64,000 nucleotides of DNA from Pseudomonadota bacterium (GCA_023391375.1 JAEWBB010000013.1:57377-121376); one strand, 5' to 3'. Shown: positions 8,128 through 16,533, counted from the first letter of the stretch. Numbers and translations are program-made. Notes: generated from the letters alone by a model not told the origin.

Positions 8128-9224
8128 ATCCAGCCCACCGACGAGAAGAACACCGCGAACACGGCGTCGAGCACGATGACGAGGAAGATCGACTGCACCA
8201 CCGCGGCGGTGGTCTTGGTCCCGACCTCTTCCGAATTGCCCTCGACCAGCATGCCGTTGAAGCAGCCGGCCAGCGCGATGATAAAGCCGAACACCGGCGC
8301 CTTGATCAGGCCGACCCACAGATCGGTCAGCGGGATGACTTCCTGAAGGCGCTGGACGAAGGTCAGCGGCGGGATGCCAAGGCTCAGCCAGCAGAAAATC
8401 CCGCCGCCCAAGAGCGACATCACCATCGCGTAGAACGACAGCAGCGGCATCATGATGATCGACGCCAGCATGCGCGGGACCACCAGCGCTTCGATCGGCG
8501 ACACGCCGATCGTCTTCATCGCGTCGACTTCCTCGGTGATCTTCATCGTGCCGATCTGCGCGGCGAACGCACTGCCCGACCGGCCGGCAACCATGATCGC
8601 GGTCATCAGCGTGGCCAGTTCGCGCACCGAAATGCGGCCGATCAGGTTGATGGTGTAGACCTCGGCGCCGAATTGCTGGAGCTGGACTGCGCCCTGCTGG
8701 CCGATGACGATGCCGATCAGGAACGTCATCAGCCCGATGATTCCCAGCGCGCGCACACCGACCACGTCGAAGCGCTGGACGACGGCGTTGAGGCGGAAAC
8801 GGCGCGGGTGCTTGATGATTTCGAGGCAGGCGATCAGCGTCGCGCCGAAGAAGCCGACCAGGCCGACCAGCGCGTGGCCGGCATCGACAACATAGTCGCC
8901 CAGCTCCTCCACCGCGCGAAGCGGGGCGCCGCGCTGGTCCGGCCGGACCTTGGACGGGTGGTCGGCTTCCTTGACCTGTTCGATGAGGGTCCGGATGTCG
9001 TCGCTCTCGCCCTCCAGCTTCGCATCGCGGTCGCGCAGCGTCCGGTAAAGGATCCACGCGCCGACCGTATCGATCCGGCCGACCTTACTGACATCGATCG
9101 TGATCGGGTCCTCGAGGGAATCGATTTCCCGCTGGGTCGAGGCGGCGCGGACGATCGTCAGCGCGCCGGCACATTCGTACCGGTTTCGCCCGTCGGCGGA
9201 CTGAGACGATCCATCCTCCCCCAT
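8124..9224 (-). CDS. mlaE: MlaE-type permease with N-terminal STAS-like domain
   Basis: 366 residues from ATG 9224. About the first 90 residues form a STAS/MlaB-like domain (TIDVSKVGRIDTVGAW), followed by the five-helix MlaE permease with its hallmark sequences GQQGAVQLQQFGAE, VAGRSGSAFAAQIGTMK and DAMKTIGVSP. In E. coli the STAS protein MlaB is separate; here it is fused to the permease, a known arrangement in alphaproteobacteria. An ATG 13 codons upstream (9263) is possible but the residues there look non-coding. First gene of the four-gene Mla operon; the divergent promoter region lies at 9225-9316. Confidence 0.9.
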   Translation of the reverse strand: MGEDGSSQSADGRNRYECAGALTIVRAASTQREIDSLEDPITIDVSKVGRIDTVGAWILYRTLRDRDAKLEGESDDIRTLIEQVKEADHPSKVRPDQRGAPLRAVEELGDYVVDAGHALVGLVGFFGATLIACLEIIKHPRRFRLNAVVQRFDVVGVRALGIIGLMTFLIGIVIGQQGAVQLQQFGAEVYTINLIGRISVRELATLMTAIMVAGRSGSAFAAQIGTMKITEEVDAMKTIGVSPIEALVVPRMLASIIMMPLLSFYAMVMSLLGGGIFCWLSLGIPPLTFVQRLQEVIPLTDLWVGLIKAPVFGFIIALAGCFNGMLVEGNSEEVGTKTTAAVVQSIFLVIVLDAVFAVFFSSVGWI

Positions 9225-9316
9225 ATCTCTTGGAGTAAGAGCGGAAAAAGCCAGTCGGGGCAAGGGGAAGCGGCAGCCTGCTTCCCTCGCCGGAACGATG
9301 CGCTATAGCCCGCTCG

Positions 9317-10450
9317 ATGGCCGACGCCGAACCGACCCCGCCGCCGCTTCGCTTTGCCCTCGTCGGCGAGAATCCGGCGCGCCCGTTCGGGATGGATGCC
9401 GCAAGGCGGGCGCGCGTCCTGGCCGGCAACGCCGGGCTCGACCCGGTCGACGTCACCGAGGCCGCGACCGGCGATGCGCTGATCGCCGACCTCGATTTCG
9501 CCTGGGACCCGGCGTGGCTCAAGGAGATGGCCGGCCGTCCCGACGCCGTGCTGGTCAAGGACGGCCGCGCCGTGATGGGCCATGTCGCCGGCGCCGACCG
9601 CGAGCCGTTGCTCGCCGCGATGCGCGGGCGGACACCGTATGAGGGCGCGCTGGAGCGGATCGACGCCGACGTCCACGAGGTGTCGAACAAGAAGCTGCGC
9701 AAGCGCGAGCGGCCGTTCGTCCTGCCGCTGACCGACGAGAGTTGCGACACGGTGGAGCGCGCCGCCTACGATGCCAGCTACAAGGGCGTTACCGACGCCC
9801 TGACCCTCTACCTGTGGCGCAAGCCGGCCTTCTACCTCACGCGCTGGGCGGCGCGCTGGGGCCTGTCGCCCAACCATGTGACGCTGGTCGGCGCCCTGCT
9901 CTGCTTCATGACCGCCTGGCTATGGTGGCGCGGCCATTACTGGCCCGGCATGGCGACCGGTTTCGGCTTCATGGTGCTCGATACTGTCGACGGGAAGCTG
10001 GCGCGCTGCACCGGCCAGTCGTCGAAATGGGGCAATGTGTTCGACCATGGCATCGACCTCGTCCACCCGCCCTTCTGGTACTGGGCGTGGTTCCACGGCC
10101 TGAAGACGATGGACCATGGATTCGACCGGCTGTTCGTGATCTCGATGATGACGGCGATCGTCGGCGGCTACATCGCCCAGCGGGTGATCGAGGGCATTTT
10201 CCTGGCGCGCTACAAGATGGACATCCACGTCTGGCGCAAGTTCGACAGCAACTTCCGCCTCGTCACCGCGCGCCGCAACCCGAACATGATCATCCTGCTC
10301 GCCAGCCTGATCGCCGGCTATCCTTGGATCGGCATCCAGCTGGTCGCGCTGTGGACGATCGTCAGCCTGATCGTCCACGCGGTCCAGCTGGCGCAGGCCA
10401 ACGACCGCGCGCGGCGCGGGCGTCCGGTGGTCAGCTGGCTCGAGGCATGA
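9317..10450 (+). CDS. CDP-alcohol phosphatidyltransferase family protein with extra N-terminal domain
   Basis: 377 residues. The CDP-alcohol phosphotransferase signature D-x2-DG-x2-AR-x8-G-x3-D-x3-D is complete (D222 to D247, beginning LDTVDGKLAR), so the metal-dependent transfer chemistry should be intact. The last 200 residues contain the membrane helices. About 130 residues before them form an extra, soluble, A/G/D-rich domain that I cannot assign. The enzyme should join a CDP-activated diglyceride or alcohol to an alcohol (phosphate) acceptor. It overlaps the following nucleotidyltransferase gene by four bases, and a HAD phosphatase follows, which fits an alcohol-phosphate-type phospholipid pathway. 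Confidence 0.85.
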   Translation: MADAEPTPPPLRFALVGENPARPFGMDAARRARVLAGNAGLDPVDVTEAATGDALIADLDFAWDPAWLKEMAGRPDAVLVKDGRAVMGHVAGADREPLLAAMRGRTPYEGALERIDADVHEVSNKKLRKRERPFVLPLTDESCDTVERAAYDASYKGVTDALTLYLWRKPAFYLTRWAARWGLSPNHVTLVGALLCFMTAWLWWRGHYWPGMATGFGFMVLDTVDGKLARCTGQSSKWGNVFDHGIDLVHPPFWYWAWFHGLKTMDHGFDRLFVISMMTAIVGGYIAQRVIEGIFLARYKMDIHVWRKFDSNFRLVTARRNPNMIILLASLIAGYPWIGIQLVALWTIVSLIVHAVQLAQANDRARRGRPVVSWLEA

Positions 10451-11208
10451 GCGGCTGGACCGCGCTGCTGCTGGCCGGTTCGCGTCCCGGCCGCGATCCG
10501 TTCGCCGAGGCTAACGGCACGGACCTGAAAGCACTCATCCCGGTCGGCGGCATGCCGATGGTGCGGCGGGTGGCCGAGACGCTGCTCGAATCGCCCGAGA
10601 TCAGCCGCATCACCGTCCTGTCGCAGCAGCCCGGGCGGCTGGCGGCAGCGCTCCCTGACGGCGTCGAACAATCGGTGTCCGGCGCGACCATCGCGGCGAC
10701 GCTGGACTCGATCCTCGCCGACCCCGCGACCCGTTTCCCGCTGCTCGTCACCACCGCCGACCATGCGCTGCTGACCCCGGCGATGGTCGCCGACTTCACC
10801 GCCAAGGCGGCCGGCGCCGACCTTGCCATCGGGCTCGTCGAGCAACGTCCGCTGATGGCCCGCCTGCCGGATACCAGGCGCACCTGGCTCAAGTTCAGGG
10901 GCGGCGCCTATTCCGGCGCGAACCTGTTCGCCTTCGGCAGCCCTGAGGCCGCGAAGGCGGCCGCGCTGTGGCGGTCGGTGGAGCAGGACCGCAAGAAGGG
11001 CTGGCGGATGATCGCCGCGCTGGGACCGGCGGTGCTGATGGGGTCGGTCTTGCGGCTGCGCACGCTCCAGCAAACCCTCGACAGCGTCGGCCGTCGCCTC
11101 GGCCTGAACCTGCGAGCGGTCGAACTGGCCGACCCGATCGCCGCGGTCGACGTCGACAAGCCGGCCGACCTGGTGTTGGCCGAACGCCTCCTGGAAGAAC
11201 GCGCATGA
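10447..11208 (+). CDS. MobA-like nucleotidyltransferase
   Basis: 253 residues with the NTP-transferase N-terminus TALLLAGSRPGRDP (residues 4-17), followed by KALIPVGGMPMVRRV, the pattern of MobA/IspD/GlmU-type nucleotidyltransferases that activate sugar or polyol phosphates. A TTADHALL segment supplies the family's metal-binding aspartate. Being coupled on both sides (ATGA) to a CDP-alcohol transferase and a HAD phosphatase, it most likely makes the activated head group of a phospholipid rather than a molybdenum cofactor. CTP:inositol-phosphate cytidylyltransferase is one candidate activity; this is inference. Confidence 0.8.
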   Translation: MSGWTALLLAGSRPGRDPFAEANGTDLKALIPVGGMPMVRRVAETLLESPEISRITVLSQQPGRLAAALPDGVEQSVSGATIAATLDSILADPATRFPLLVTTADHALLTPAMVADFTAKAAGADLAIGLVEQRPLMARLPDTRRTWLKFRGGAYSGANLFAFGSPEAAKAAALWRSVEQDRKKGWRMIAALGPAVLMGSVLRLRTLQQTLDSVGRRLGLNLRAVELADPIAAVDVDKPADLVLAERLLEERA

Positions 11209-11873
11209 CCACCGACCTCGCCATCTACGACATGGACCGCACGGTCACCCGCCATGCCACCTACACGCCATTCCTGCTGCATTGCGCCGTGAAGCGTGCG
11301 CCGTGGCGGCTACTGTTCCTGCCGCTCGTGGCCGGCTCGATGCTGGCCTATGTCGCGAAAATCATCGACCGCGGTCGGCTCAAGGAAATCAATCATCGCC
11401 TGCTGCTCGGCCACAACCGCCACCCCAGCGAGCTCGCGCCGTTGATCGACGGCTTCGCCGCTAAAACGCTGGCCACCAACATCCGCCCCGGCGCCCGCGA
11501 CGCCATCGCCCGCGACAAGGCGGAAGGGCGCCGCGTCGTCATGGCCACCGCCAGCTACCGCTTCTACGCCCGCGCCATCGCCGATGCCTTGGGCTTCGAC
11601 GACTGCATCGGCACCAACTCGATTCTCGGCCTCGACGAGCGGGTGCATGCCAAGATCGACGGCAAGAATTGCTACGGCCCCGCCAAGCTCGAAATGGTCG
11701 AGGCATGGCTGGCCACCGAAGGCCTCACCCGCGCCCACGTCCGCTTTTACTCCGACCACGCCAGCGACGCGCCGGTGTTCGAATGGGCCGACGAAGCGGT
11801 CGCCGTGAACCCGCACGACAGGCTCAGGCGGTTGGCCGCCCAGCGCCGGTGGGCGGTCGAGGACTGGGGTTAA
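11205..11873 (+). CDS. HAD-IB family phosphatase
   Basis: 222 residues of the SerB-like HAD-IB type. Motif I is DMDRTVT with nucleophile Asp9 and general acid Asp11, motif II is ATAS, a lysine in GPAKLEMV serves as motif III, and motif IV is SDHASDAP. A hydrophobic patch (LLFLPLVAGSMLAYV) lies in the cap region and may let it approach the membrane. It is the third gene of a coupled cassette and would fit removal of a phosphate from the phospholipid-phosphate made by the first gene, as in bacterial phosphatidylinositol or phosphatidylglycerol synthesis. A free phosphoserine-phosphatase role cannot be excluded. Confidence 0.85.
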   Translation: MTTDLAIYDMDRTVTRHATYTPFLLHCAVKRAPWRLLFLPLVAGSMLAYVAKIIDRGRLKEINHRLLLGHNRHPSELAPLIDGFAAKTLATNIRPGARDAIARDKAEGRRVVMATASYRFYARAIADALGFDDCIGTNSILGLDERVHAKIDGKNCYGPAKLEMVEAWLATEGLTRAHVRFYSDHASDAPVFEWADEAVAVNPHDRLRRLAAQRRWAVEDWG

Positions 11874-11878
11874 AGCGG

Positions 11879-11908
11879 AAGGTCCGCTAACGACCCGAAG
11901 CCGACCTC
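11879..11908. repeat. dispersed sphingomonad-type short repeat, copy 4
   Basis: Reads aaggtccgctaacgacccga, then agccgacctc, in the gap after the HAD gene. The arms are degenerate compared with copy 5 at 12150. Confidence 0.45.
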
Positions 11909-11930
11909 CGTCGGACTTTGCGGAACGTTC

Positions 11931-12116
11931 TTATGGAAGAGCGCGGTGGCGATGCGCGTAGTAACGGGCCGCGAGGAAGAACAAGATGCTAGCGCACGTT
12001 ATTGAGACGACCTTTGCCGGCATGTCCCCTCTGAACACGCTGCTAAGGGAGCCGAGGAACAAAAACACCAGCAACGTGCCATAGAACAGGTGCTTTCGGA
12101 TCACGCGGGTTTCCAT
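11931..12116 (-). CDS. small two-helix membrane protein, hypothetical
   Basis: 61 residues from ATG 12116: METRVIRKHLFYG followed by two hydrophobic segments (about 11-25 and 34-50) and a basic tail ending HRHRALP. No family is recognised. The frame extends upstream to 12293, but that part runs through a palindromic repeat and yields the repeat-derived peptide NGWKADI, so the downstream ATG is preferred. Like the small gene at 5469, it sits between short dispersed repeats in a stretch of about 460 bases otherwise without genes. Confidence 0.4.
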   Translation of the reverse strand: METRVIRKHLFYGTLLVFLFLGSLSSVFRGDMPAKVVSITCASILFFLAARYYAHRHRALP

Positions 12117-12149
12117 GGCGAGATGGTGCCTCGATTCATTGCGCGACTC

Positions 12150-12178
12150 AATGTCCGCTTTCCACCCATTGCGGACGT
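12150..12178. repeat. dispersed palindromic repeat, copy 5 (best preserved)
   Basis: aatgtccgc and gcggacgt arms flank the centre tttccacccatt, making an imperfect inverted repeat able to form a hairpin. Translation of such copies gives the recurrent FPPIAD or NGWKAD peptides that I associate with spurious annotations in sphingomonad genomes. Apart from this element, nothing gene-like is seen at 12117-12335. Confidence 0.55.
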
Positions 12179-12335
12179 GACGCGCAACTTTCCGCTGTCC
12201 TACATGGTCCGGGCCATGCCACCATCGGCGCGGCTCTTTGGCAGCGTCGATACCATGTTGAACGCGCGTCATCGCCCGGCCCCCTAAGTTCACACTTCGA
12301 GGGCCGTTTCCCGTGAACTTTGCGAACTTAAGCGC

Positions 12336-13628
12336 CTAAACCGCGTCGAGGGCGTTTGCGAAATCTGCGATCAGGTCTTCGGCCTTTTCAACGCCGATCG
12401 AGATGCGGACAAGGTTGTCGCTGATGCCGAGTGCGTCTCGGCGCTCCTGCGGGACCGACAGGTGCGTCATCGCCGCCGGGGCGCTGGCCAACGTCTCGGT
12501 GCCGCCGAGGCTGACCGCGAGCTTGGCGATCTTCAGCGCGTCGAGGAAGCGGAAGGCCTCGGCCTCGCCGCCCTTCAGATAGAGCGAGAAGGTCGAGCCG
12601 GCGCCGAGGCAGTGGCGGTCGTAGATGTCGCGCTGGCGCGAGCCTTCCTCGAGGAAGCCGAGGTAGCCGACCTTTTCGACCTTCGGGTGACCCTGCAGGA
12701 AGGCGCAGACCTTTTCCGCATTTTCGCCCGCGCGGCTCATACGCAGTTCCAGCGTCTCGAGGCTGCGCATCAACATCCAGGCGGTGTTGGGGTCGCAGAT
12801 GCCGCCCATCGGGTTGCGGATCAGGCGGACCTTGTCGAGCACCGCCTTCGACCCGACCAGCGCGCCGGCGACGAGGTCGGAGTGGCCGCCGACATATTTC
12901 GTGAGGCTGTAGACCGACACGTCGGCGCCCTGGTTCAGCGGCTTGGCCCACAGCGGGCCGAGGAAGGTGTTGTCGATCGCGATCGGCGGGAGGTCGCCGT
13001 CAAACGCCGCGCCGCGGGCGGCGTGGACTGCTTCGACGTCGACCAGCGCGTTGGTCGGGTTGGCCGGGCTTTCGAGGTAGATCATCGCCACCTTGCCGCC
13101 CTTTTCCGCGGCCATCGCCTTGGCCTTGGCCATCACCGCGTCCAGCTCCTCGCGCGACGCGCCAGCCGGGAAGTCGACATAGCCGACGCCGAAGCGGGCC
13201 ATGATTTTGTCGATCACGCTTTCGGTCGCCGCGTAGAGCGGGCCGGAGTGCACGATCACGTCACCCTGGCTGGCCAGCGCCAGCACCAGGCAGGAAATGG
13301 CGGTCATGCCGCTGGAGAAACTCAGCGCCGCCTCGGCGTCTTCCCAGATCGCGAGCCGGTCCTCGAGGATTTCCTGGTTCGGGCCGTTGAAGCGCGAATA
13401 GACCAGGCCGGCGGCCTTGCCCGAGCCGTCGCTCTTGCCGGTGATGCCCTCGAAGAAGCGCTTCCCTTCGGCCGCGTTCTGGAACACGAAGGTCGAGGTG
13501 AGGAAGATCGGCGGCTTGAGGCTGCCCTCCGACAGCGCAGGGTCGAAGCCGTGGCCCATCATCAGGGTCGCGGGGTCGAGCTGGTGGTTGCCGATGTAGC
13601 GCTCGGGATTCTTCGGGGCACGGGTCAT
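12336..13628 (-). CDS. cystathionine gamma-synthase/methionine gamma-lyase family PLP enzyme
   Basis: 430 residues of the Cys/Met metabolism PLP family (fold type I). The Schiff-base lysine is in SVYSLTKYVGGHSD (Lys244), the YSRFNGPNQEILEDRL segment binds PLP phosphate from the neighbouring subunit, and SSGMTAI is the usual phosphate-loop. It could act as cystathionine gamma-synthase, O-acetylhomoserine sulfhydrylase or methionine gamma-lyase; sequence alone does not separate these. ATG 13628 is chosen over an ATG five codons upstream because the GAGGACGAG ribosome-binding region lies just before it. The 5' leader contains a hairpin with possible pseudoknot pairing, described separately. Confidence 0.88.
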   Translation of the reverse strand: MTRAPKNPERYIGNHQLDPATLMMGHGFDPALSEGSLKPPIFLTSTFVFQNAAEGKRFFEGITGKSDGSGKAAGLVYSRFNGPNQEILEDRLAIWEDAEAALSFSSGMTAISCLVLALASQGDVIVHSGPLYAATESVIDKIMARFGVGYVDFPAGASREELDAVMAKAKAMAAEKGGKVAMIYLESPANPTNALVDVEAVHAARGAAFDGDLPPIAIDNTFLGPLWAKPLNQGADVSVYSLTKYVGGHSDLVAGALVGSKAVLDKVRLIRNPMGGICDPNTAWMLMRSLETLELRMSRAGENAEKVCAFLQGHPKVEKVGYLGFLEEGSRQRDIYDRHCLGAGSTFSLYLKGGEAEAFRFLDALKIAKLAVSLGGTETLASAPAAMTHLSVPQERRDALGISDNLVRISIGVEKAEDLIADFANALDAV

Positions 13629-13644
13629 GTTTCTCGTCCTCAAA

Positions 13645-13671
13645 CCTTACCGCTCCCAGGAAGGCGGGAGC
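13645..13671 (-). promoter_or_regulatory. hairpin/pseudoknot-like leader before the sulfur amino acid gene
   Basis: On the minus strand a GCTCCC/GGGAGC stem (13671-13666 with 13657-13652) closes a GCCTTCCT loop. The loop's CCTT can pair with AAGG a few bases downstream (13648-13645), an H-type pseudoknot close to the start codon. The layout recalls small SAM-responsive riboswitches, but the consensus bases do not clearly match one that I know. Confidence 0.25.
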
Positions 13672-13799
13672 CGATGGCGAGGAAGCCGGGGCGTTGTAGC
13701 GCACCCTAACCTCCGCAGGATGCATGGCCGCCGGCTCGCCGGATGCGCGCCGATTACCGCCCGACAAACGCGATTTCAACCGGTGGCGGGGCGAGGCGT

Positions 13800-14258
13800 T
13801 CAGCTGCTGTGGTCGGCGATCATCTTCCAGCCGTCGGCTTCCTTGCGGAAGACGACGCTGGTCATCCCGCTGGCCTCTTTCCCGTCCGGATAGCGAAGGT
13901 GGTAGCGGCCGATGAGGAGCGCATGGTCGGTCCCGAGGGGCCGGAAATCCACCGTCTCGATCGACAGCGTGCCGCGCTTGGCCGCGTCGCCCAGCGCGAA
14001 GGTCTTGGCGTAATGGTCGGCGATCGCCTGCTTGCCCCGGATGACGCCCTCGGGAACCACGAAGCTGGTGTCGGGCGCGGCCGAGTACAGGTTCATGAAG
14101 CGGGTGCTGTCGCCCGCGTTCCAGGCCGCCGCGCTGTCCGCCAGCGCCGCCTCGATCGCGGCCTGCGGGGAAGGCATGCCGGGCGCTGCCGCCAGTTGCT
14201 TGCAGGATGCGAGGGACAGCGCGGTGAGGGCGAGGAAGGCAAGTGAGCGCATGGTCAT
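13800..14258 (-). CDS. NTF2-like (SnoaL/DUF4440 type) lipoprotein
   Basis: 152 residues. The signal peptide ends in LASC (Cys19), so a lipoprotein is predicted. The rest matches a cone-shaped NTF2-like fold, with the typical AAIEAALADSAAAWNAGD helix, an RGKQAIADHY motif and a final strand VVFRKEADGWKMIADH. Such domains bind small molecules or act as isomerases; no catalytic assignment is possible here. Its ATG overlaps the pgeF stop codon, and it is the last gene of a run of minus-strand genes beginning with lgt, which could supply its lipid anchor. Confidence 0.75.
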   Translation of the reverse strand: MTMRSLAFLALTALSLASCKQLAAAPGMPSPQAAIEAALADSAAAWNAGDSTRFMNLYSAAPDTSFVVPEGVIRGKQAIADHYAKTFALGDAAKRGTLSIETVDFRPLGTDHALLIGRYHLRYPDGKEASGMTSVVFRKEADGWKMIADHSS

Positions 14259-15025
14259 TCTCCTGGCAAACCGATGATGCTGATCAGGCGGCCATAGTCG
14301 GGCTCGCCGCGGTGGGTCGCACGGCGAAAGCTGTAGAATCGGCTTTCGTCGGCATAGGTGTCCAGCCCCATCGCCTCGACCTTGCGCACCGCCGCCGCCG
14401 CCAGCCGCGCCGCGACATAAGCTTCGAGATCGAAATGCGGCTGGCCCGACGGCCCGTCGGCAAAGAAGCGGGCGTTGCCCTCGTCCTCGGCCAGGAAGGG
14501 ATCGGCAAAAGCATGGCCGACTTCGTAATTCTTCTGCGCGATGGTCGGGCCGATGGCCGCGACGATCCGCTCGACCTTCGCCCCCAGCGCCAGCATGGCG
14601 GCGATCGTCGCGTCGATGACGCCGCCGATCGCGCCCCGCCAGCCGGCGTGCGCCGCGCCGACCACGCCCGCCTCGACGTCCGCCAGCAGCAAGGGCGCAC
14701 AGTCGGCGGTGAGGACCGAAAGGAGGAGGCCCGGCTGGTCGGTGACCAGCGCGTCGGCTTTGGGCCGGGCGTCGTCGGCCCACGGCTCGGTGACGGTCAG
14801 GCAGGTCGCGCTGTGCACCTGGCAGGGGCCGACCATCCGCGCCCCGGCCATCACCGAATCGGCGGCCCGCCGGCGGTTTTCCGCCACCGCCGAAGGGTCG
14901 TCACCGCTGCCCAAACCGGCGTTGAGGCTTGCCACCGCGCCCTCGGAAACGCCCCCCGCCCGGGTCAGGAAGCCGTGCGGAACGTCGCCCAGCAGGCGCG
15001 AGCGGATGGGTTGCGGCGCGCTCAT
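14255..15025 (-). CDS. pgeF: peptidoglycan editing factor PgeF (YfiH, multicopper-like/purine nucleoside phosphorylase family)
   Basis: 256 residues. The family's metal-site motifs are present: VGPCQVHSATC (His), LTADCAPLLL (Cys) and AAHAGWRGAIGGV (His). Members have been described as removing misincorporated residues from peptidoglycan precursors and as laccase-like or purine nucleoside phosphorylase enzymes, so biochemical naming varies. Length and motifs are normal. The gene is coupled by four-base overlaps to the GNAT gene upstream and the NTF2-like lipoprotein downstream, in an order (lgt, midA-like, pgeF) that I recall from other sphingomonads. Confidence 0.9.
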   Translation of the reverse strand: MSAPQPIRSRLLGDVPHGFLTRAGGVSEGAVASLNAGLGSGDDPSAVAENRRRAADSVMAGARMVGPCQVHSATCLTVTEPWADDARPKADALVTDQPGLLLSVLTADCAPLLLADVEAGVVGAAHAGWRGAIGGVIDATIAAMLALGAKVERIVAAIGPTIAQKNYEVGHAFADPFLAEDEGNARFFADGPSGQPHFDLEAYVAARLAAAAVRKVEAMGLDTYADESRFYSFRRATHRGEPDYGRLISIIGLPGE

Positions 15026-15531
15026 AGCTTCACCCGCATGATGCGGTCGTCGTCCTCATGCTCGCCGACCATGAAGGTGTATTTGCCGACTTCCTCGAAC
15101 CCGCGTTTTTCATAGAAGCGGCGGGCGCGGTGATTGTCGACATAGACGCTGAGCGTCAGGTGGGTGGCACCGCGGCGGCGCGCCTCGTCCATCGTCCAGT
15201 CCATCAGCGCCGCGCCGACGCCCTCGCCCTTCCACGGCTCGAGCACATACAGCTGGTAGAGTTCGAGGGTCGCCGGCGGCGCCTCGCCCGGCAAGTCGTT
15301 GGGGCCGAGCTTCGCATAGCCCGCCAGGACGCCGTCCTCCTCCGCCAGGCGGAAGCCGAAATCGTCGCTCGCAAGTTCCGCCTCGAACACGGCCGCTTCC
15401 TTGTCGCACAGGAAGGCGGCAAGATCCTTTTCGGCGTAGAGATGGCCGAACGTCGCGGCGAAGCTCTCGCAGAACAGCTTGCTCAATCCTTCGCCGTCGC
15501 CCGGCCGGCCGTCGCGGTAGGTGACGCTCAT
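15022..15531 (-). CDS. GNAT family N-acetyltransferase
   Basis: 169 residues with a standard GNAT layout: N-terminal MSVTYRDGRPGDGEGLSKLF, acetyl-CoA pyrophosphate-binding loop EGVGAALMDW (Q/R-x-x-G-x-G/A type), and the late VDNHRARRFYEKRGF motif that marks the C-terminal strand. It transfers an acetyl group to an unknown amine. The start at 15531 overlaps the stop of the MidA-like gene (ATGA); the frame stays open upstream but only over arginine/glycine-rich antisense-like sequence. Confidence 0.85.
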   Translation of the reverse strand: MSVTYRDGRPGDGEGLSKLFCESFAATFGHLYAEKDLAAFLCDKEAAVFEAELASDDFGFRLAEEDGVLAGYAKLGPNDLPGEAPPATLELYQLYVLEPWKGEGVGAALMDWTMDEARRRGATHLTLSVYVDNHRARRFYEKRGFEEVGKYTFMVGEHEDDDRIMRVKL

Positions 15532-16517
15532 TCCAGTCCCGCCGGCATCGGCCAGCCCTTCCCCGCCACCGCCATTACCTTGAACAATCGTCCCATCTCG
15601 CCCTCGTCGCATAGCCGTCGGCGTGCCGCCGCGATTTCCTCGGTACGCTCCGGGTTTCGCGCCGCCAGCGCCATCGCCCGCCCGCCAATACCGAGCGTTT
15701 CGAGCCACGTTCCCTGCGCTGCAAGCCGCGACACCTCTGCGCCGCCCGCCGTCGCGGCCTCGGCCAGGGCGGCGAAGTCGACGTGGGACGTGAGGTCCTG
15801 CTCGCCGGCATTCTCCAGCGGGTTGGCGAACCGGTGGCCCCTGAGCGCCTGGAGCGTGTCTCCCGCCTCGTTCGCCTCGCCATGACCATAGTCGATGATC
15901 AGCCCCACGCCGCCCGTGTCGGCCAGCAATCGCGCCAGCGCGCCCATCGCCTCGGAACGGGCGGGCGACGTTTCGACGATCTCGCCGTCGCGGTCGAAGG
16001 CGAAGTGGCCGCCAATGAATTCCACCCGGCGCGCGTAGCCGCCGACTGACTGCACCACGGGCAGCGCATCGAAGAATTCCGAAGCGACCAGCAGCAGGGG
16101 ACCATCGCCCTCCCCTAATCCGGCGATATCATCGCGAAAGGTCGCCCCGGGAACTGCCTGGCGTTGCGCCTCGCGCAGGACCGGCGATGTTTCGATGAAT
16201 TCGACGCTTGCAGGGTTGCAACCGGCGCTCCGCATCACGCGCAGCGCGTCGGCGGCCAGCGTGCCGCGGCCCGGGCCGAGCTCGGCGTAGCGAACGCCTT
16301 CCGGCCGCCCTGCCCGCGCCCAGGCATCGGCCAGCGCGGCGCCGACCAGCTCGCCGTACATCTGGCTGATTTCGGGCGCGGTGGTGAAATCGCCGGCCGC
16401 CCCGAACGGATCGCGCGTGGCGTAATAATAGGCGTTGCACGCCTCCATGAAGGCGTCGAGCGGCATAGGGCCGTCGGCCTTGATGGCGTCCGCAAGGGCC
16501 TTCTGGAACGGCGTCAT
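15528..16517 (-). CDS. MidA/NDUFAF7-like class I SAM-dependent methyltransferase
   Basis: 329 residues. It starts MTPFQKALADAIKADGPM and shows DFTTAPEISQMYGE and RYAELGPGRGTLAADAL, the SAM-binding loop characteristic of the DUF185/NDUFAF7 family. The eukaryotic member methylates an arginine in complex I subunit NDUFS2 during assembly; bacterial members are assumed to methylate proteins too. DYGHGEANEAGDTLQALRGH matches the family's conserved DYG-x6-GDTLQA region. It lies 16 bases downstream of lgt and is coupled to the GNAT gene. Confidence 0.88.
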   Translation of the reverse strand: MTPFQKALADAIKADGPMPLDAFMEACNAYYYATRDPFGAAGDFTTAPEISQMYGELVGAALADAWARAGRPEGVRYAELGPGRGTLAADALRVMRSAGCNPASVEFIETSPVLREAQRQAVPGATFRDDIAGLGEGDGPLLLVASEFFDALPVVQSVGGYARRVEFIGGHFAFDRDGEIVETSPARSEAMGALARLLADTGGVGLIIDYGHGEANEAGDTLQALRGHRFANPLENAGEQDLTSHVDFAALAEAATAGGAEVSRLAAQGTWLETLGIGGRAMALAARNPERTEEIAAARRRLCDEGEMGRLFKVMAVAGKGWPMPAGLE

Positions 16518-16533
16518 GCGGGCTCGTCCGACG

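Noticed and set aside
11931..12293. A 120-residue version of the small membrane protein
   Set aside because: The extra N-terminal half is translated from a palindromic intergenic repeat; ATG 12116 gives a coherent small membrane protein.
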